NCBI GenBank assembly: GCA_022822545.1
Contig: JAJEBE010000026.1
Span: 28,204 to 92,203, forward strand
From: Anaerolineae bacterium
GTDB lineage: Bacteria > Chloroflexota > Anaerolineae > Aggregatilineales > Phototrophicaceae
Direction of reading: 5' to 3'
DNA length: 64,000 bases
Positions 1 to 8,651 of the stretch are shown here, piece after piece. Numbering within the stretch: the stretch's first letter is position 1; every line of letters begins with the position of its first letter. Under the pieces are notes generated by a model that was given only the letters and a program-made list of their open reading frames with translations, ran no database searches and was not told where the DNA came from. A program made the translations under genes and the position numbers.

Positions 1-26
1 CAGCTTTGGACGCCAGCCGTCGATTT

Positions 27-54
27 TTGCGCTCCCCGTAACATTAGCTATACT
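27..54 (+). promoter_or_regulatory. weak candidate sigma70-like promoter
   Basis: TTGCGC at 27-32 and TATACT at 49-54 are 16 bases apart, about 70 bases before the first gene start at 126. The -10 hexamer matches the consensus at five of six positions, but the -35 is poor. Nothing else recognisable is seen in bases 1-92; they could also hold the end of an upstream transcription unit. Confidence 0.25.
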
Positions 55-125
55 CACTTGAATGAAGCGTTGGCTGCTGTCACAGTTGCTATTTGAGTTT
101 CCCGCAGCTTTTGAAAGGACAAATT

Positions 126-617
126 ATGAGTGAAAAACGCGAATACCCCGAGTGGATGGGCAAAATGCGCGGGTTATACCCCGACGAGTTGCAGGAGTTC
201 CTCGACGGTCCTGTTGTCGCGCGCATCGCCACGGTCGATAGCAAGGGCGATCCCTATGTGACGCCGGTCTGGCAGGAATGGGACGGCGAGGCGATGTGGG
301 TCATCCCGCGGGCGAAGACGATCTTCGCGCGGCACTTGATTCGCTTCCCGCGCTGTTCGGTTTCTTGCGCCAAAGATAGCAGCCCGTACACCCGCGTGCT
401 CTTCCGCGGCGGGGCTGAAATCGTCGAAGGCCCGGCGCTGATGCACGGCGAGTGGCTGGAAATCGCGCGGCGCATGGCGGTCCGTTACCTGGGCGAGCGG
501 GGTCCCGAGTACCTCGAGCCGTCCCGCGTGCGTCCGCGTTACCTGGTCAAGATCACGCCCGAGAAGACAATCTCCTGGGAAGGCGTCGAATGGGCGGCGA
601 AGTATCTTGACGAATAG
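126..617 (+). CDS. pyridoxamine 5'-phosphate oxidase-fold protein
   Basis: This 163-residue protein has the compact split-barrel look of the pyridoxamine-phosphate-oxidase/F420-binding superfamily. An N-terminal stretch reads GPVVARIATVDSKGDPYVTP, followed by PVWQEWDG and a basic RAKTIFARHL stretch, as in small FMN- or F420-binding reductases. The start at 126 is chosen because GAAAGGAC lies just upstream; an in-frame start at 93 has no ribosome site. It precedes a sugar ABC transporter on the same strand but is 36 bases away and need not be co-functional. Its substrate cannot be told from sequence; general redox or haem/flavin binding is also possible. Confidence 0.8.
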   Translation: MSEKREYPEWMGKMRGLYPDELQEFLDGPVVARIATVDSKGDPYVTPVWQEWDGEAMWVIPRAKTIFARHLIRFPRCSVSCAKDSSPYTRVLFRGGAEIVEGPALMHGEWLEIARRMAVRYLGERGPEYLEPSRVRPRYLVKITPEKTISWEGVEWAAKYLDE

Positions 618-653
618 ATGCGGCTGCAATGATTATGCCCGCCTGATAGCGCC

Positions 654-1631
654 ATGAGCCTGACAAAGACCTACCAAGCCCCGATTGCGGACAAACGCTG
701 GAAGACGCGCAAGTTCGTCGCCGATTACGGCGTGTACATCGCGCTGCTGATCTTGCTGCTGGCCGGCGCGGTTCTGACGCCGAAGCTCTATTCGGTGGAT
801 ACGATCGCGGTGGTCATGCGGCAAGCATCGCAGTTGGGCATTGTCGCCATCGGACAGACCCTGGTCTTGCTGGTGGCGGGTTTGGATTTGTCAGTCGGCG
901 GCATCTTCATCATGACTTCGGTTGTGGTGGCGGAAGTGGGCAATGGCCGCGACGAGATGGTCATACCGGCGATCGCGACGGCGCTGGCTTTAGGCGCGCT
1001 GGTCGGCCTGGGCAACGGTCTGCTGGTGACGAAGCGGCGCGTTCCGCCTTTTGTCGCCACGCTGGGTATGCTGGTGCTGGTCAAAGGGGCGACGCAAGCT
1101 TATACGCGGGGCGTGCCCGGCGGCTTCGTCCCGGAGGTGCTTGGCATCGTCAACCGTTCCTGGTCATTTCTGTCGATTCCGCTCGTTTTGTGGCTCGGCT
1201 TGAGCGCCGTCTTCATTTTTATCTTGCGCGGCACGTCTTACGGGCGGCGCGTCTATGCGGTCGGCAGCAATATGGAAGCGGCCCGCCTCTCCGGCATTCC
1301 GGTCGATCTCATCCGCATTTCCGTGTATGTGCTGGGCAGCTTGTTCGCGGTAATCTCGGGCGTGGTCTTGACCGGCTACGTGCTCTACGTGGACCGCTTC
1401 ATCGGCAGCGGCCTCGACCTCGATTCGATCGCGGCGGCGGTCGTCGGCGGCACCGCCTTCGTTGGCGGGCGGGGCGGTTTGCTCGGCACTATCGCCGGCG
1501 TCTTGATCATACAGATTCTGAGCACGATGGTGGTGCTTCTCGGCCTGGATGTCGAGGTGCAGTTCATTATCAAGGGGCTGGTGATACTCGGCGCAGTGAC
1601 GCTGTACAGCGTCGCCAATGTAGAATCGTGA
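654..1631 (+). CDS. ribose-type sugar ABC transporter permease (first)
   Basis: This 325-residue membrane protein belongs to the RbsC/XylH-like permease family (BPD_transp_2). It carries the conserved GLDLSVGG motif near residue 80, an AVGSNMEAARLSGIP motif in the second half and the C-terminal GGTAFVGGRGGLLGT stretch, with eight to ten hydrophobic segments. It is followed by a binding protein, an ATPase and a second, clearly different permease at 4463. The importer therefore probably uses a permease heterodimer rather than the usual RbsC homodimer. The substrate is probably a pentose, hexose, polyol or related small molecule. No strong ribosome site is visible before the ATG. Confidence 0.92.
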   Translation: MSLTKTYQAPIADKRWKTRKFVADYGVYIALLILLLAGAVLTPKLYSVDTIAVVMRQASQLGIVAIGQTLVLLVAGLDLSVGGIFIMTSVVVAEVGNGRDEMVIPAIATALALGALVGLGNGLLVTKRRVPPFVATLGMLVLVKGATQAYTRGVPGGFVPEVLGIVNRSWSFLSIPLVLWLGLSAVFIFILRGTSYGRRVYAVGSNMEAARLSGIPVDLIRISVYVLGSLFAVISGVVLTGYVLYVDRFIGSGLDLDSIAAAVVGGTAFVGGRGGLLGTIAGVLIIQILSTMVVLLGLDVEVQFIIKGLVILGAVTLYSVANVES

Positions 1632-1722
1632 TTGCGGAGACGGGAAAGGAGGCGTAGTTATCGAAGGGATAGAAGGGCAGTTGTTACGGTTCGGATAATC
1701 AATTTGCACCTGAAAGGATATC

Positions 1723-2880
1723 ATGATGAAGAAGTTACTGAGTTTACTGTTGGTCCTGGCGCTGTTGGCAGCCCTTGGCACGGCGGCGCTGGCGCAGGAC
1801 GATGACGGCGATATGCTGGGCTTCGAATTCACCGACGAGCAGATCGAAGCCTCGCCGTACTTGCAGAGTGTTCTATCGCGCCTGGACGAAACCTACGACA
1901 CCAGCGATTTTGCCAAGGACGGTCCATATCGGATTGCTCTGGCGGCGCAGGGAACGAGCAACGCCTGGTCCGCGCTCTTTGACGCCCATGCCAACTGGTA
2001 TGTCGAGCATTTGGGCGAAGACGTCGTCGCTGAGTTGCTCTATGGCGATGCCCAAGCTAGCGCCGATATTCAAGTGCCGCAGGTCGAAGATTTGCTGGCG
2101 CAAGAACCGGATGCGCTGATCCTGGTGCCCATGGGCGCGGCCGCCTTATCAGCGCCGGTCGAGCGCGCCATGATGCAGGGCGTGCCGGTGGTGCTCTGCG
2201 CGAGCGCGGTCGAAACCGACAACTTCGTCACGGAAGTCGGCACAAACCTCTGGGTGGTCGGCGCCAGCCTGGCGCAATATGTGGTTGACCAGCTCGGCGG
2301 CGAAGGCAATGTCGCTTTCATGACCGGCATCCCCGGCGTCACGACATCGGACATCATGGAAGAGGGCGCTCAAGCCGTCTTCGACGCCAATCCGGGCATT
2401 AATATCCTGGACAAGCAACCCGGCTTCTGGTCGCCGGCTGATGCCAAGGGCATTATGGAGACCTGGCTGGTGCAATATGGCGATGAGATCGATGGCATTT
2501 GGTCGGGCGGCGCGCAGATGTCCCAAGGCATCATCAGCGCCTACCTGGATGCCGGCCTGGATATCCCGCCGATCGGCGGCGGCGAATGGCAGAATGGCTT
2601 CCTGCGCCTGGCGCTGGAGCATGACATCAAGTACCTCGCCTGGCAGTATCCCAACGCCATGATCACCATGTGCATTGACGCGGCGCTGCAAATCTTGGCG
2701 GGCGAGCCGATCGCGCGCTTCATCGACTTCTCGGGCGTCATCCCCAACAGCGAACCCTTCACTGATGTCGAGGGCGCCGATTACTTCCGCGAAGAGTGGA
2801 GCGATGACGTGCACGGGCCGATCACGATGCCCGATGAGAAGCTCGCGGAGCTGGGTTTCACCACCATGGACGATGGCTAA
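1723..2880 (+). CDS. ribose-type ABC transporter substrate-binding protein
   Basis: This exported 385-residue binding protein has the Peripla_BP_4 (RbsB-like) fold. A Lys-Lys plus leucine-rich signal peptide ends in AALAQ and is suited to signal peptidase I; there is no lipobox cysteine. The body carries the two-lobe pattern of the family, with QVPQVEDLLAQEPDALILVP in lobe 1. An acidic extension of about 50 residues precedes lobe 1, making it longer than RbsB (about 300 residues). Two adjacent ATGs occur at 1723 and 1726; AAAGGA at 1713-1718 fits the second slightly better. It lies between the first permease and the ATPase and is followed by a strong stem-loop. Confidence 0.92.
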   Translation: MMKKLLSLLLVLALLAALGTAALAQDDDGDMLGFEFTDEQIEASPYLQSVLSRLDETYDTSDFAKDGPYRIALAAQGTSNAWSALFDAHANWYVEHLGEDVVAELLYGDAQASADIQVPQVEDLLAQEPDALILVPMGAAALSAPVERAMMQGVPVVLCASAVETDNFVTEVGTNLWVVGASLAQYVVDQLGGEGNVAFMTGIPGVTTSDIMEEGAQAVFDANPGINILDKQPGFWSPADAKGIMETWLVQYGDEIDGIWSGGAQMSQGIISAYLDAGLDIPPIGGGEWQNGFLRLALEHDIKYLAWQYPNAMITMCIDAALQILAGEPIARFIDFSGVIPNSEPFTDVEGADYFREEWSDDVHGPITMPDEKLAELGFTTMDDG

Positions 2881-2903
2881 TCTGAGGGCCGAATAAGTTG
2901 ACC

Positions 2904-2945
2904 AAAGCGGTATCCGGCGCGCCCCGGCGTTTCGGGTGCCGCTTT
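2904..2945 (+). promoter_or_regulatory. stem-loop behind the sugar-binding-protein gene
   Basis: AAAGCGGTATCCG at 2904-2916 pairs with CGGGTGCCGCTTT at 2933-2945, giving thirteen pairs (two of them G-U) around a 16-base loop, then a short pyrimidine stretch. It sits between the binding-protein stop and the ATPase start. It could act as a partial terminator or as a 3' stabiliser that keeps binding-protein mRNA in excess. It also argues against the in-frame TTG at 2898 as the ATPase start. Confidence 0.65.
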
Positions 2946-2954
2946 TCCCTTGGC

Positions 2955-4466
2955 ATGAGCGAATACATTCTGGAAATGCGTAATATCTCGAAATCCTTCG
3001 CCGGTGTGCAAGCGCTGAAGGAGGTTTCGATTCGCTGCAAGCCGGGGCTGGTTTACGGGCTGGTTGGCGAAAACGGCGCCGGCAAATCCACGCTGATGAA
3101 AATCCTGGCCGGCGCCTACCGCGCGGACGCCGGCGAAATCATATACAAAGGCGCGATCCGCGATCAAGCTTCCACGGCGGAGATCATCGACAGCGGCATC
3201 AGCATCATCTATCAGGAGCTTGCGCTGGTGCGGCAGATGTCCGTCGCCGAGAATATCTTTCTGGGGCGGGAGCCGCGCAAGCGCCTAGGCGTTCTGGATC
3301 TCAAGCTTCTGCATGAGCGCTCGAGCGCGCTGCTGGAACGGCTGGGCATAGAACTCGATCTTCATTTGCCAGTCAGCGAATTGACGATCGCCCAGCAGCA
3401 ACTGGTGGAAATCGCCAAAGCCCTATCCCAGAATGCCGATCTCATCGTGATGGACGAACCCTCCGCCATCCTCGCGGGCAGCGAGCTGGATCAGCTGTTC
3501 CGGATCATTGAATCGCTCAAGTCGCAAGGCGTTACCGTCATCTATATTTCACATCGGCTGGAAGAAGTCTTCCGCATCGCCGATGAAGTTACGGTACTCA
3601 AAGATGGCGAACTGGTCGCCACGCGTCCCATTGGCGAGCTGGACCGCGCTACCCTGGTCGAGTTCATGGTGGGGCGGCCGCTGGACGAGGTCTTCCCGCA
3701 GACCGAACATGAACAGGGCGAGCTGGTGCTGGTGGCGGAAGATGTTTCGACCGACACGATCCTCGCTGGCGTCAGCTTGGAACTGTACGCCGGCGAGATA
3801 CTGGGCATCGCCGGCATGGTCGGCTCGGGCCGGACGGAGCTGGCGCGCGCGCTCTTCGGCGCTGATCCGCTGACCGGCGGTTCGGTCCAGTTGGTGGCTA
3901 GAGGCAAAACCAAGTGGGGCAGCCCGGCGCAAGCCATAAGCGCTGGCTTGGCGCTCGTGCCGGAGGACCGCAAGGCGCATGGTCTCTTCACGGCGCTATC
4001 CGTGCGCATTAATGTGACCATCCCGATTTTGCCAAGTTTGACGCGCCTGGGCGTCTTGAAACGCGCCGCGGAGGACGAAATCGTGCGGGAGGCGCAAGCG
4101 CGCCTGTCTATCGTCATGTCATCCTCCGATCAAGAGACGCAGTTTCTCAGCGGCGGCAATCAGCAGAAGGTGGTGCTGGCGAAATGGCTGGAGACCGACC
4201 CGAATGTCATCATCCTGGATGAACCGACGCGCGGCGTTGATGTCGGCGCCAAATTCGAAATCTATAAGCTAATGCGCCAACTCAACGACCGCGGCATCGC
4301 AATCGTCATGATTTCGTCGGAATTGCCGGAAATCATCGGCATGAGCGACCGAATTCTGGTGATGAACGATGGCCGGATCGCGGGCGAACTCGCGCGTGAA
4401 GAAGCGGGCGAGGCGCGGATTATTGAGCTGGCGACTATGGGCGGTTCCGAGGCGGGCCAATCATGA
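2955..4466 (+). CDS. sugar ABC transporter ATPase with two nucleotide-binding domains
   Basis: This 503-residue protein is a duplicated ABC ATPase of the RbsA/MglA/XylG type. The first domain has the Walker [11 protein letters not shown] and Walker [10 protein letters not shown]. The second has a degenerate P-loop ([10 protein letters not shown]), the signature [14 protein letters not shown] and [12 protein letters not shown], all normal for this family. It energises the two permeases encoded on either side. I start it at ATG 2955, because an upstream TTG at 2898 would place a 13-pair hairpin inside the coding region. The next permease overlaps its stop codon by four bases, indicating translational coupling. 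Confidence 0.93.
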   Translation: MSEYILEMRNISKSFAGVQALKEVSIRCKPGLVYGLVGENGAGKSTLMKILAGAYRADAGEIIYKGAIRDQASTAEIIDSGISIIYQELALVRQMSVAENIFLGREPRKRLGVLDLKLLHERSSALLERLGIELDLHLPVSELTIAQQQLVEIAKALSQNADLIVMDEPSAILAGSELDQLFRIIESLKSQGVTVIYISHRLEEVFRIADEVTVLKDGELVATRPIGELDRATLVEFMVGRPLDEVFPQTEHEQGELVLVAEDVSTDTILAGVSLELYAGEILGIAGMVGSGRTELARALFGADPLTGGSVQLVARGKTKWGSPAQAISAGLALVPEDRKAHGLFTALSVRINVTIPILPSLTRLGVLKRAAEDEIVREAQARLSIVMSSSDQETQFLSGGNQQKVVLAKWLETDPNVIILDEPTRGVDVGAKFEIYKLMRQLNDRGIAIVMISSELPEIIGMSDRILVMNDGRIAGELAREEAGEARIIELATMGGSEAGQS

Positions 4467-5437
4467 ATCTCGGGGCGAGCTTATTTGATGGGAAGTCCAA
4501 AGGGCGTGCCGTCTTCCTCCGCCGCAATGGGCCGATTATCATGGTCTACGCCTTTATCCTGCTGCTCGTCATCATCGGCATTACGCAATCCGAGCGCTTC
4601 TTCACCGAACGCAACCTGACCAATGTCGCCCGTCAATCGGCCTTCCTCGGCATCGTCGCCCTGGGCCAGATGCTGGTGATCCTGACCGCCGGCATCGATC
4701 TCTCGGTTGGCTCGCTGGTCAAAGTATCCATCCTGGTCTCGGCGATCGTGATGAATGGCGAGAGCGGCAACGTCCTGCCCGCCATCATCGCCACGCTTGG
4801 CCTGGGTGTGCTGGTTGGGTTGATCCACGGCTTCCTGATCAACGAGTTGCGCATTGCGCCCTTTATCGTGACGCTGGCCTCGCTAGTAATACTACGGGGC
4901 GTCGGCTTGACCATTTCATCATCGCCGGTCGGCAAAGCCAGCCGAGAGGTGATGATGTTCTACGTGCAGAAAATCGGACCCGTGCCTGTGATCGCCTGGA
5001 TGTTCTTTGTACTCATCGTGTTAACGATGCTGCTGCTGCGCTATACGGTATTTGGCAAGTATCTATACGCCGTCGGCGGCAATATCGAAGTGGCGCGTCT
5101 CTCCGGCGTGCCGATCAAAGCGGTGCGCTATGGCGTTTATGTGCTTTGCAGCTTGACGGCGGCGGTGACCGGTTTGCTCTGGCTATCGCGAATGGGCGTA
5201 GGCGACCCGGCGATTGGAGACGGCATTGAGCTACAGACGATCACCGCGGTTATCATCGGCGGCACGAGTCTCTTTGGCGGCCGGGCGAGCGTGCTGGGGA
5301 CCTTGGGCGGCGTCCTTTTGCTTGGCATCACCGCTAATCTGCTGGTTATGCTTGGCGTCAATCAATTCATTCAGGGACTTATTCAAGGGCTCATCATCGT
5401 CGCGGCGGTGGCGCTCTACAAACAAGAAGGAGATTGA
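4463..5437 (+). CDS. ribose-type sugar ABC transporter permease (second)
   Basis: This 324-residue RbsC-family permease is diverged from the one at 654. Shared landmarks are AGIDLSVGS in the first third, AVGGNIEVARLSGVP in the middle and GGTSLFGGRASVLGT near the end. It overlaps the ATPase gene by the ATGA arrangement and is followed within a few bases by an aminotransferase. The order permease, binding protein, ATPase, permease is less common than the usual ATPase-permease-binding protein order. It points to an importer with two non-identical membrane subunits. Confidence 0.92.
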   Translation: MNLGASLFDGKSKGRAVFLRRNGPIIMVYAFILLLVIIGITQSERFFTERNLTNVARQSAFLGIVALGQMLVILTAGIDLSVGSLVKVSILVSAIVMNGESGNVLPAIIATLGLGVLVGLIHGFLINELRIAPFIVTLASLVILRGVGLTISSSPVGKASREVMMFYVQKIGPVPVIAWMFFVLIVLTMLLLRYTVFGKYLYAVGGNIEVARLSGVPIKAVRYGVYVLCSLTAAVTGLLWLSRMGVGDPAIGDGIELQTITAVIIGGTSLFGGRASVLGTLGGVLLLGITANLLVMLGVNQFIQGLIQGLIIVAAVALYKQEGD

Positions 5438-5442
5438 TCTCC

Positions 5443-6600
5443 ATGACGATCCACGCCGGGCGCCCGACAGTGCGCGCGCTGCAGCCGAGCCTGATTCGCA
5501 AGCTGGCGAATGCCGCCATGGGCCGCGCCGATGTCATTCCGCTCTGGTTCGGCGAGCCGGATAAACCGACGCCCGAATTCATTCGTCAAGCCGCTAAAGA
5601 CGCCATTGACGAGGGCCAGACCTTTTATCAGCCCAATCTCGGCATTATCGAGTTGCGCGCCGCGCTGGCGGAATATACCAATGGTCTTTATGGAACCAGC
5701 TTCAGCGAAGACAACATTGGCGTGACGCCTTCGGGCATGTCGGCGCTTGCGGTCGCGTTACAGTGCATAGTCGCCGATGGCGCCGCGGTCGTCCTGCCAT
5801 CGCCGGTCTGGCCGAACCTGCCCGCCGCCGCCGAGATCCTGGGCGCCGAGATCCTTCGCGTGTCGCTGCGGCCCAGCGATGGCCTGTGGACGCTTGATCT
5901 CGATGAGCTCTTCGCCGCCTGCCCGCCGCATACCGGCGCGCTGCTCGTCAATTCCCCCAATAACCCGACTGGCTGGATGCTCGAGGACGGCGAACAGCAG
6001 CAGATCATCGACTTCTGCCGCGAGCGTGATATCTGGCTCATCGCCGACGAGGTCTATAACCGAATCGTCTACGACTGCGACTGCGCGCCGAGCTTTGCCG
6101 ATAAGGTCACTGACGCTGACAAGTATCTGATCGTCAACAGCTTCTCCAAATCCTGGGCGATGACGGGCTGGCGCCTGGGCTGGCTGACCGCGCCCGCTTC
6201 ATTGATTGACACGCTGGCGGCGGTCAGCGAGTTCAACTTCTCCTGCATATTCGCGCCAACGCAAATCGCCGGCATCACCGCGCTGCAAGACGGTGAAGCC
6301 TTTGTAAGCGCGGCGCGGGCCCGCTATCGGGCGGCTCGTGACTTGATCATGAGCGAATTCGCTGAACTGCCAAGAGTCTGTTTTCCGCTGCCGCGCGCGG
6401 CCTTCTACGCCTTTTTTGCCGTGGACGGCGTGGCCGATAGCTACAGTTTTGCGGAAAAAGTGTTGGCTGAATGCGGCGTTGGCTTGGCGCCGGGCGCCGC
6501 CTTCGGTCCGCAAGGCGAAGGTTATTTGCGGCTCTGTTACGCGGCCGAACTGCCGCTGCTGGAACGGGCGCTGCGGCGGATGCGTCCCCTGCTGGCTTAG
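5443..6600 (+). CDS. class I/II PLP-dependent aminotransferase
   Basis: This 385-residue fold-type I aminotransferase resembles aspartate and other broad-range aminotransferases. Visible landmarks are NSPNNPTG (cofactor and carboxylate contacts), LIADEVYNRIVYD and the SFSKSWAMTGWRLGW block, in which Lys236 should form the Schiff base with PLP. The start at 5443 is supported by AAGAAGGAG about twelve bases upstream; a TTG at 5434 is also in frame. It follows the sugar importer by five bases and precedes an SDR dehydrogenase, so all may be one operon. The importer substrate could therefore be an amino sugar or amino-acid-like compound. The specific substrate is not evident. Confidence 0.9.
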   Translation: MTIHAGRPTVRALQPSLIRKLANAAMGRADVIPLWFGEPDKPTPEFIRQAAKDAIDEGQTFYQPNLGIIELRAALAEYTNGLYGTSFSEDNIGVTPSGMSALAVALQCIVADGAAVVLPSPVWPNLPAAAEILGAEILRVSLRPSDGLWTLDLDELFAACPPHTGALLVNSPNNPTGWMLEDGEQQQIIDFCRERDIWLIADEVYNRIVYDCDCAPSFADKVTDADKYLIVNSFSKSWAMTGWRLGWLTAPASLIDTLAAVSEFNFSCIFAPTQIAGITALQDGEAFVSAARARYRAARDLIMSEFAELPRVCFPLPRAAFYAFFAVDGVADSYSFAEKVLAECGVGLAPGAAFGPQGEGYLRLCYAAELPLLERALRRMRPLLA

Positions 6601-6665
6601 AGTGCGGCAGTCAAGTCAAATGGCGGCGGCCGCGTTCAGCCGCCCGAAGCAAGGAGAACGTTGAA

Positions 6666-7424
6666 ATGAGCCTGGTTGGGAAAACCGCGTTGGTAACCGG
6701 CGGCGGGCGCGGCATCGGCAAGGGCTGCGCGCTGGAGCTGGCGGCGCTCGGCGCTCGCGTCGCTGTCAATGACCGTCCCGGCAATCCCGATCTGGCGGCG
6801 ACCGTGGCGGAGATCAAGGCGGCCGGCGGCGCCGCCCTGGCGCTGGAAGCGGATGTATTCAGCCGCGCCGGCTGCGAGTCTCTCCTTGAGCGGGCTTTGA
6901 ACGATGCGGGCGCCATCGACATCCTGGTGAGCAACCCGGCTCACAGCAATCGGGCTGGATTTCTGAAACTCGAGCCGGCTGCCTTTGCCCGCGTGATTCA
7001 AGGTACATTGATCGCGGGCTTCCACATGAGTCAGTTGGTCGCCCGGCACATGGTCGAGCGCGGCAAGGGCGGGAAGATGATCTTCATTTCCAGCGTCCAT
7101 GCCGAAATGCCGTACCAAAACGCGGTCGCCTACAACGCGGCCAAAGCCGGTCTTAATCATATGGCGCTGTCTATCGCTCGCGAGCTCGTTCCTCACAAGA
7201 TCAACGTCAATATTATCGAGCCGGGCTGGATCGATACGCCCGGCGAGCGCGAGGACTTCGGCGTCGAGTTTCTTCACGAGCGGGGGAAGGCGCTGCCTTG
7301 GGGACGCCTGGGCGCGCCAGCCGATATAGGCAAGGCGGTCGCCTTCCTGGCATCAGACAAAGCGGATTACATCACCGGCGCGGTCTTGCGCGTCGATGGC
7401 GGCTTCTTGCACAAAGACGCCTGA
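6666..7424 (+). CDS. short-chain dehydrogenase/reductase (SDR)
   Basis: This 252-residue classical SDR has TGGGRGIGKG near residues 11-20 as the NAD(P)-binding glycine motif. NPA (SNPAHS) stands in place of the usual NNAG. The catalytic Ser is in FISSVH, with Tyr156 and Lys160 in the YNAAK motif, and the C-terminal GAVLRVDGG is typical. The start at 6666 follows AAGGAGAACG; longer in-frame readings overlap the aminotransferase and are unlikely. It is probably cotranscribed with the sugar importer and aminotransferase and oxidises or reduces a hydroxyl/keto group in that pathway. Confidence 0.9.
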   Translation: MSLVGKTALVTGGGRGIGKGCALELAALGARVAVNDRPGNPDLAATVAEIKAAGGAALALEADVFSRAGCESLLERALNDAGAIDILVSNPAHSNRAGFLKLEPAAFARVIQGTLIAGFHMSQLVARHMVERGKGGKMIFISSVHAEMPYQNAVAYNAAKAGLNHMALSIARELVPHKINVNIIEPGWIDTPGEREDFGVEFLHERGKALPWGRLGAPADIGKAVAFLASDKADYITGAVLRVDGGFLHKDA

Positions 7425-7524
7425 TTCCCCATGGCGGCGATTTCGCGTTGACCGAAGTCCTGCGGCGCGCGAGCGCTGAGCTTGACGCCATGTTGCCGGG
7501 CAAGCTCTAATCGGCGCTCTGCGG

Positions 7525-8601
7525 TCAGGCCTCCCAGGCGGCATAGAGCAGGCGCAGCCAATTGCCGTGCATGATGTCTTTTATGTCCGCCTCGCTGTAT
7601 CCGCGGGCCGCCAGCTTGGCCGGCAGTTGCTGCAAATCGGCGATCGTATCGAGATCACATGGCGATTGTTCGCGCCCGAAGCCGCCGTCCAAATCAGTGC
7701 CGATGGCGGCATGCCGACTGTTGCCGGCGAGCTGGCAAATGTGGTCGATATGATCGACAACATCATCGATGAACACCGCTTCGTTGCTGCTGCCTCGTAT
7801 GAAACCCGGCTCGAGCATCCAGATATCGAAGGCGGCGCCGATCACACCGTCGCGTTCAAAGATGAGCTTGAGTTGCTCGTCGCTGAATTGACGCTGATGC
7901 GGCACAAGCGCGCGGCAATTATTGTGGCTGGCCAGGACCAGACCATCGTAAATGGCGACCGCTTCCCAGAAGGCTTCATCAGAAAAGTGAGTTAAGTCCA
8001 GCAGCATGCCCAGGCGGCTCATCTCCTGCAGAAGCGGCTTGCCCAGGTCGCTGAGCCCGAGTTCGGTGCCGGTGCCGCCGGCGTATCGCCCCGGCCCGTA
8101 ATGCGTCGGGCCCAGCAAGCGCAAGCCGGCCGCCCACCAGGCTTCGAGTTGCGCCGGATCGCGTATCGGATCTGCGCCTTCCATGCTGAGCGCGAAACCG
8201 AGCGGCGGGCTCGCGTCTTCGATCGCGCCTTCAGCTTCCCAGCGCTCCCATTCGTTGATATGGCCGCGCAAGCTCCCGCCATCAGCGATGATCCGAATGT
8301 GACCATCAGCTTCCAATCCGCGGTAATAGGCCAGTTGTCCATGCGCGATGCCATAGGCTTGCGCTTGCGAGCCGTAATCGATGTGGGCGGCTGTGTGCCC
8401 GGTGGAGCGGGCCAGCATGGTGGCGAAACTCAGGGCGACGCGCCCTTTTCGCATTTCCGGCAGGGCGACGGTATTGCCTGCCCGACCCTTGCCCGCCATA
8501 CGCCCTTCTTTCGCCCGAATAGTGTATACCGACTCCAACAGATCGCGATTCCACTGCAGGGCATTCCAAGACAGATCCAGGTGCGCGTCAATAACAAGCA
8601 T
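7525..8601 (-). CDS. membrane dipeptidase-type zinc peptidase (family M19)
   Basis: This 358-residue protein has the M19 (renal dipeptidase) metal-site pattern. His7-x-Asp9 lies in the opening IDAHLDLSW, a bridging Glu in FALSMEGADPI, histidines in DLTHFSD and VLASHNNCRAL, and an Asp in IGTDLDGGFG. M19 enzymes cleave dipeptides, often with a D-residue at the C-terminal position, using two zinc ions. There is no signal peptide, so it is cytosolic. The neighbour upstream on the same strand is a D-amino-acid lyase-type enzyme. Together they could break down D-amino-acid-containing dipeptides, for instance from peptidoglycan turnover (inference). Confidence 0.9.
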   Translation of the reverse strand: MLVIDAHLDLSWNALQWNRDLLESVYTIRAKEGRMAGKGRAGNTVALPEMRKGRVALSFATMLARSTGHTAAHIDYGSQAQAYGIAHGQLAYYRGLEADGHIRIIADGGSLRGHINEWERWEAEGAIEDASPPLGFALSMEGADPIRDPAQLEAWWAAGLRLLGPTHYGPGRYAGGTGTELGLSDLGKPLLQEMSRLGMLLDLTHFSDEAFWEAVAIYDGLVLASHNNCRALVPHQRQFSDEQLKLIFERDGVIGAAFDIWMLEPGFIRGSSNEAVFIDDVVDHIDHICQLAGNSRHAAIGTDLDGGFGREQSPCDLDTIADLQQLPAKLAARGYSEADIKDIMHGNWLRLLYAAWEA

Positions 8602-8651
8602 TTCGGTTTCCTTTTCTCTAGTGTAGAAGCGTCAGCGGGAGTCCGGCAGGC

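Noticed and set aside
2898..2954. TTG start for the sugar ABC ATPase
   Set aside because: The extra 19 residues are encoded by a 13-pair hairpin region and are not part of the family fold; ATG 2955 is better.
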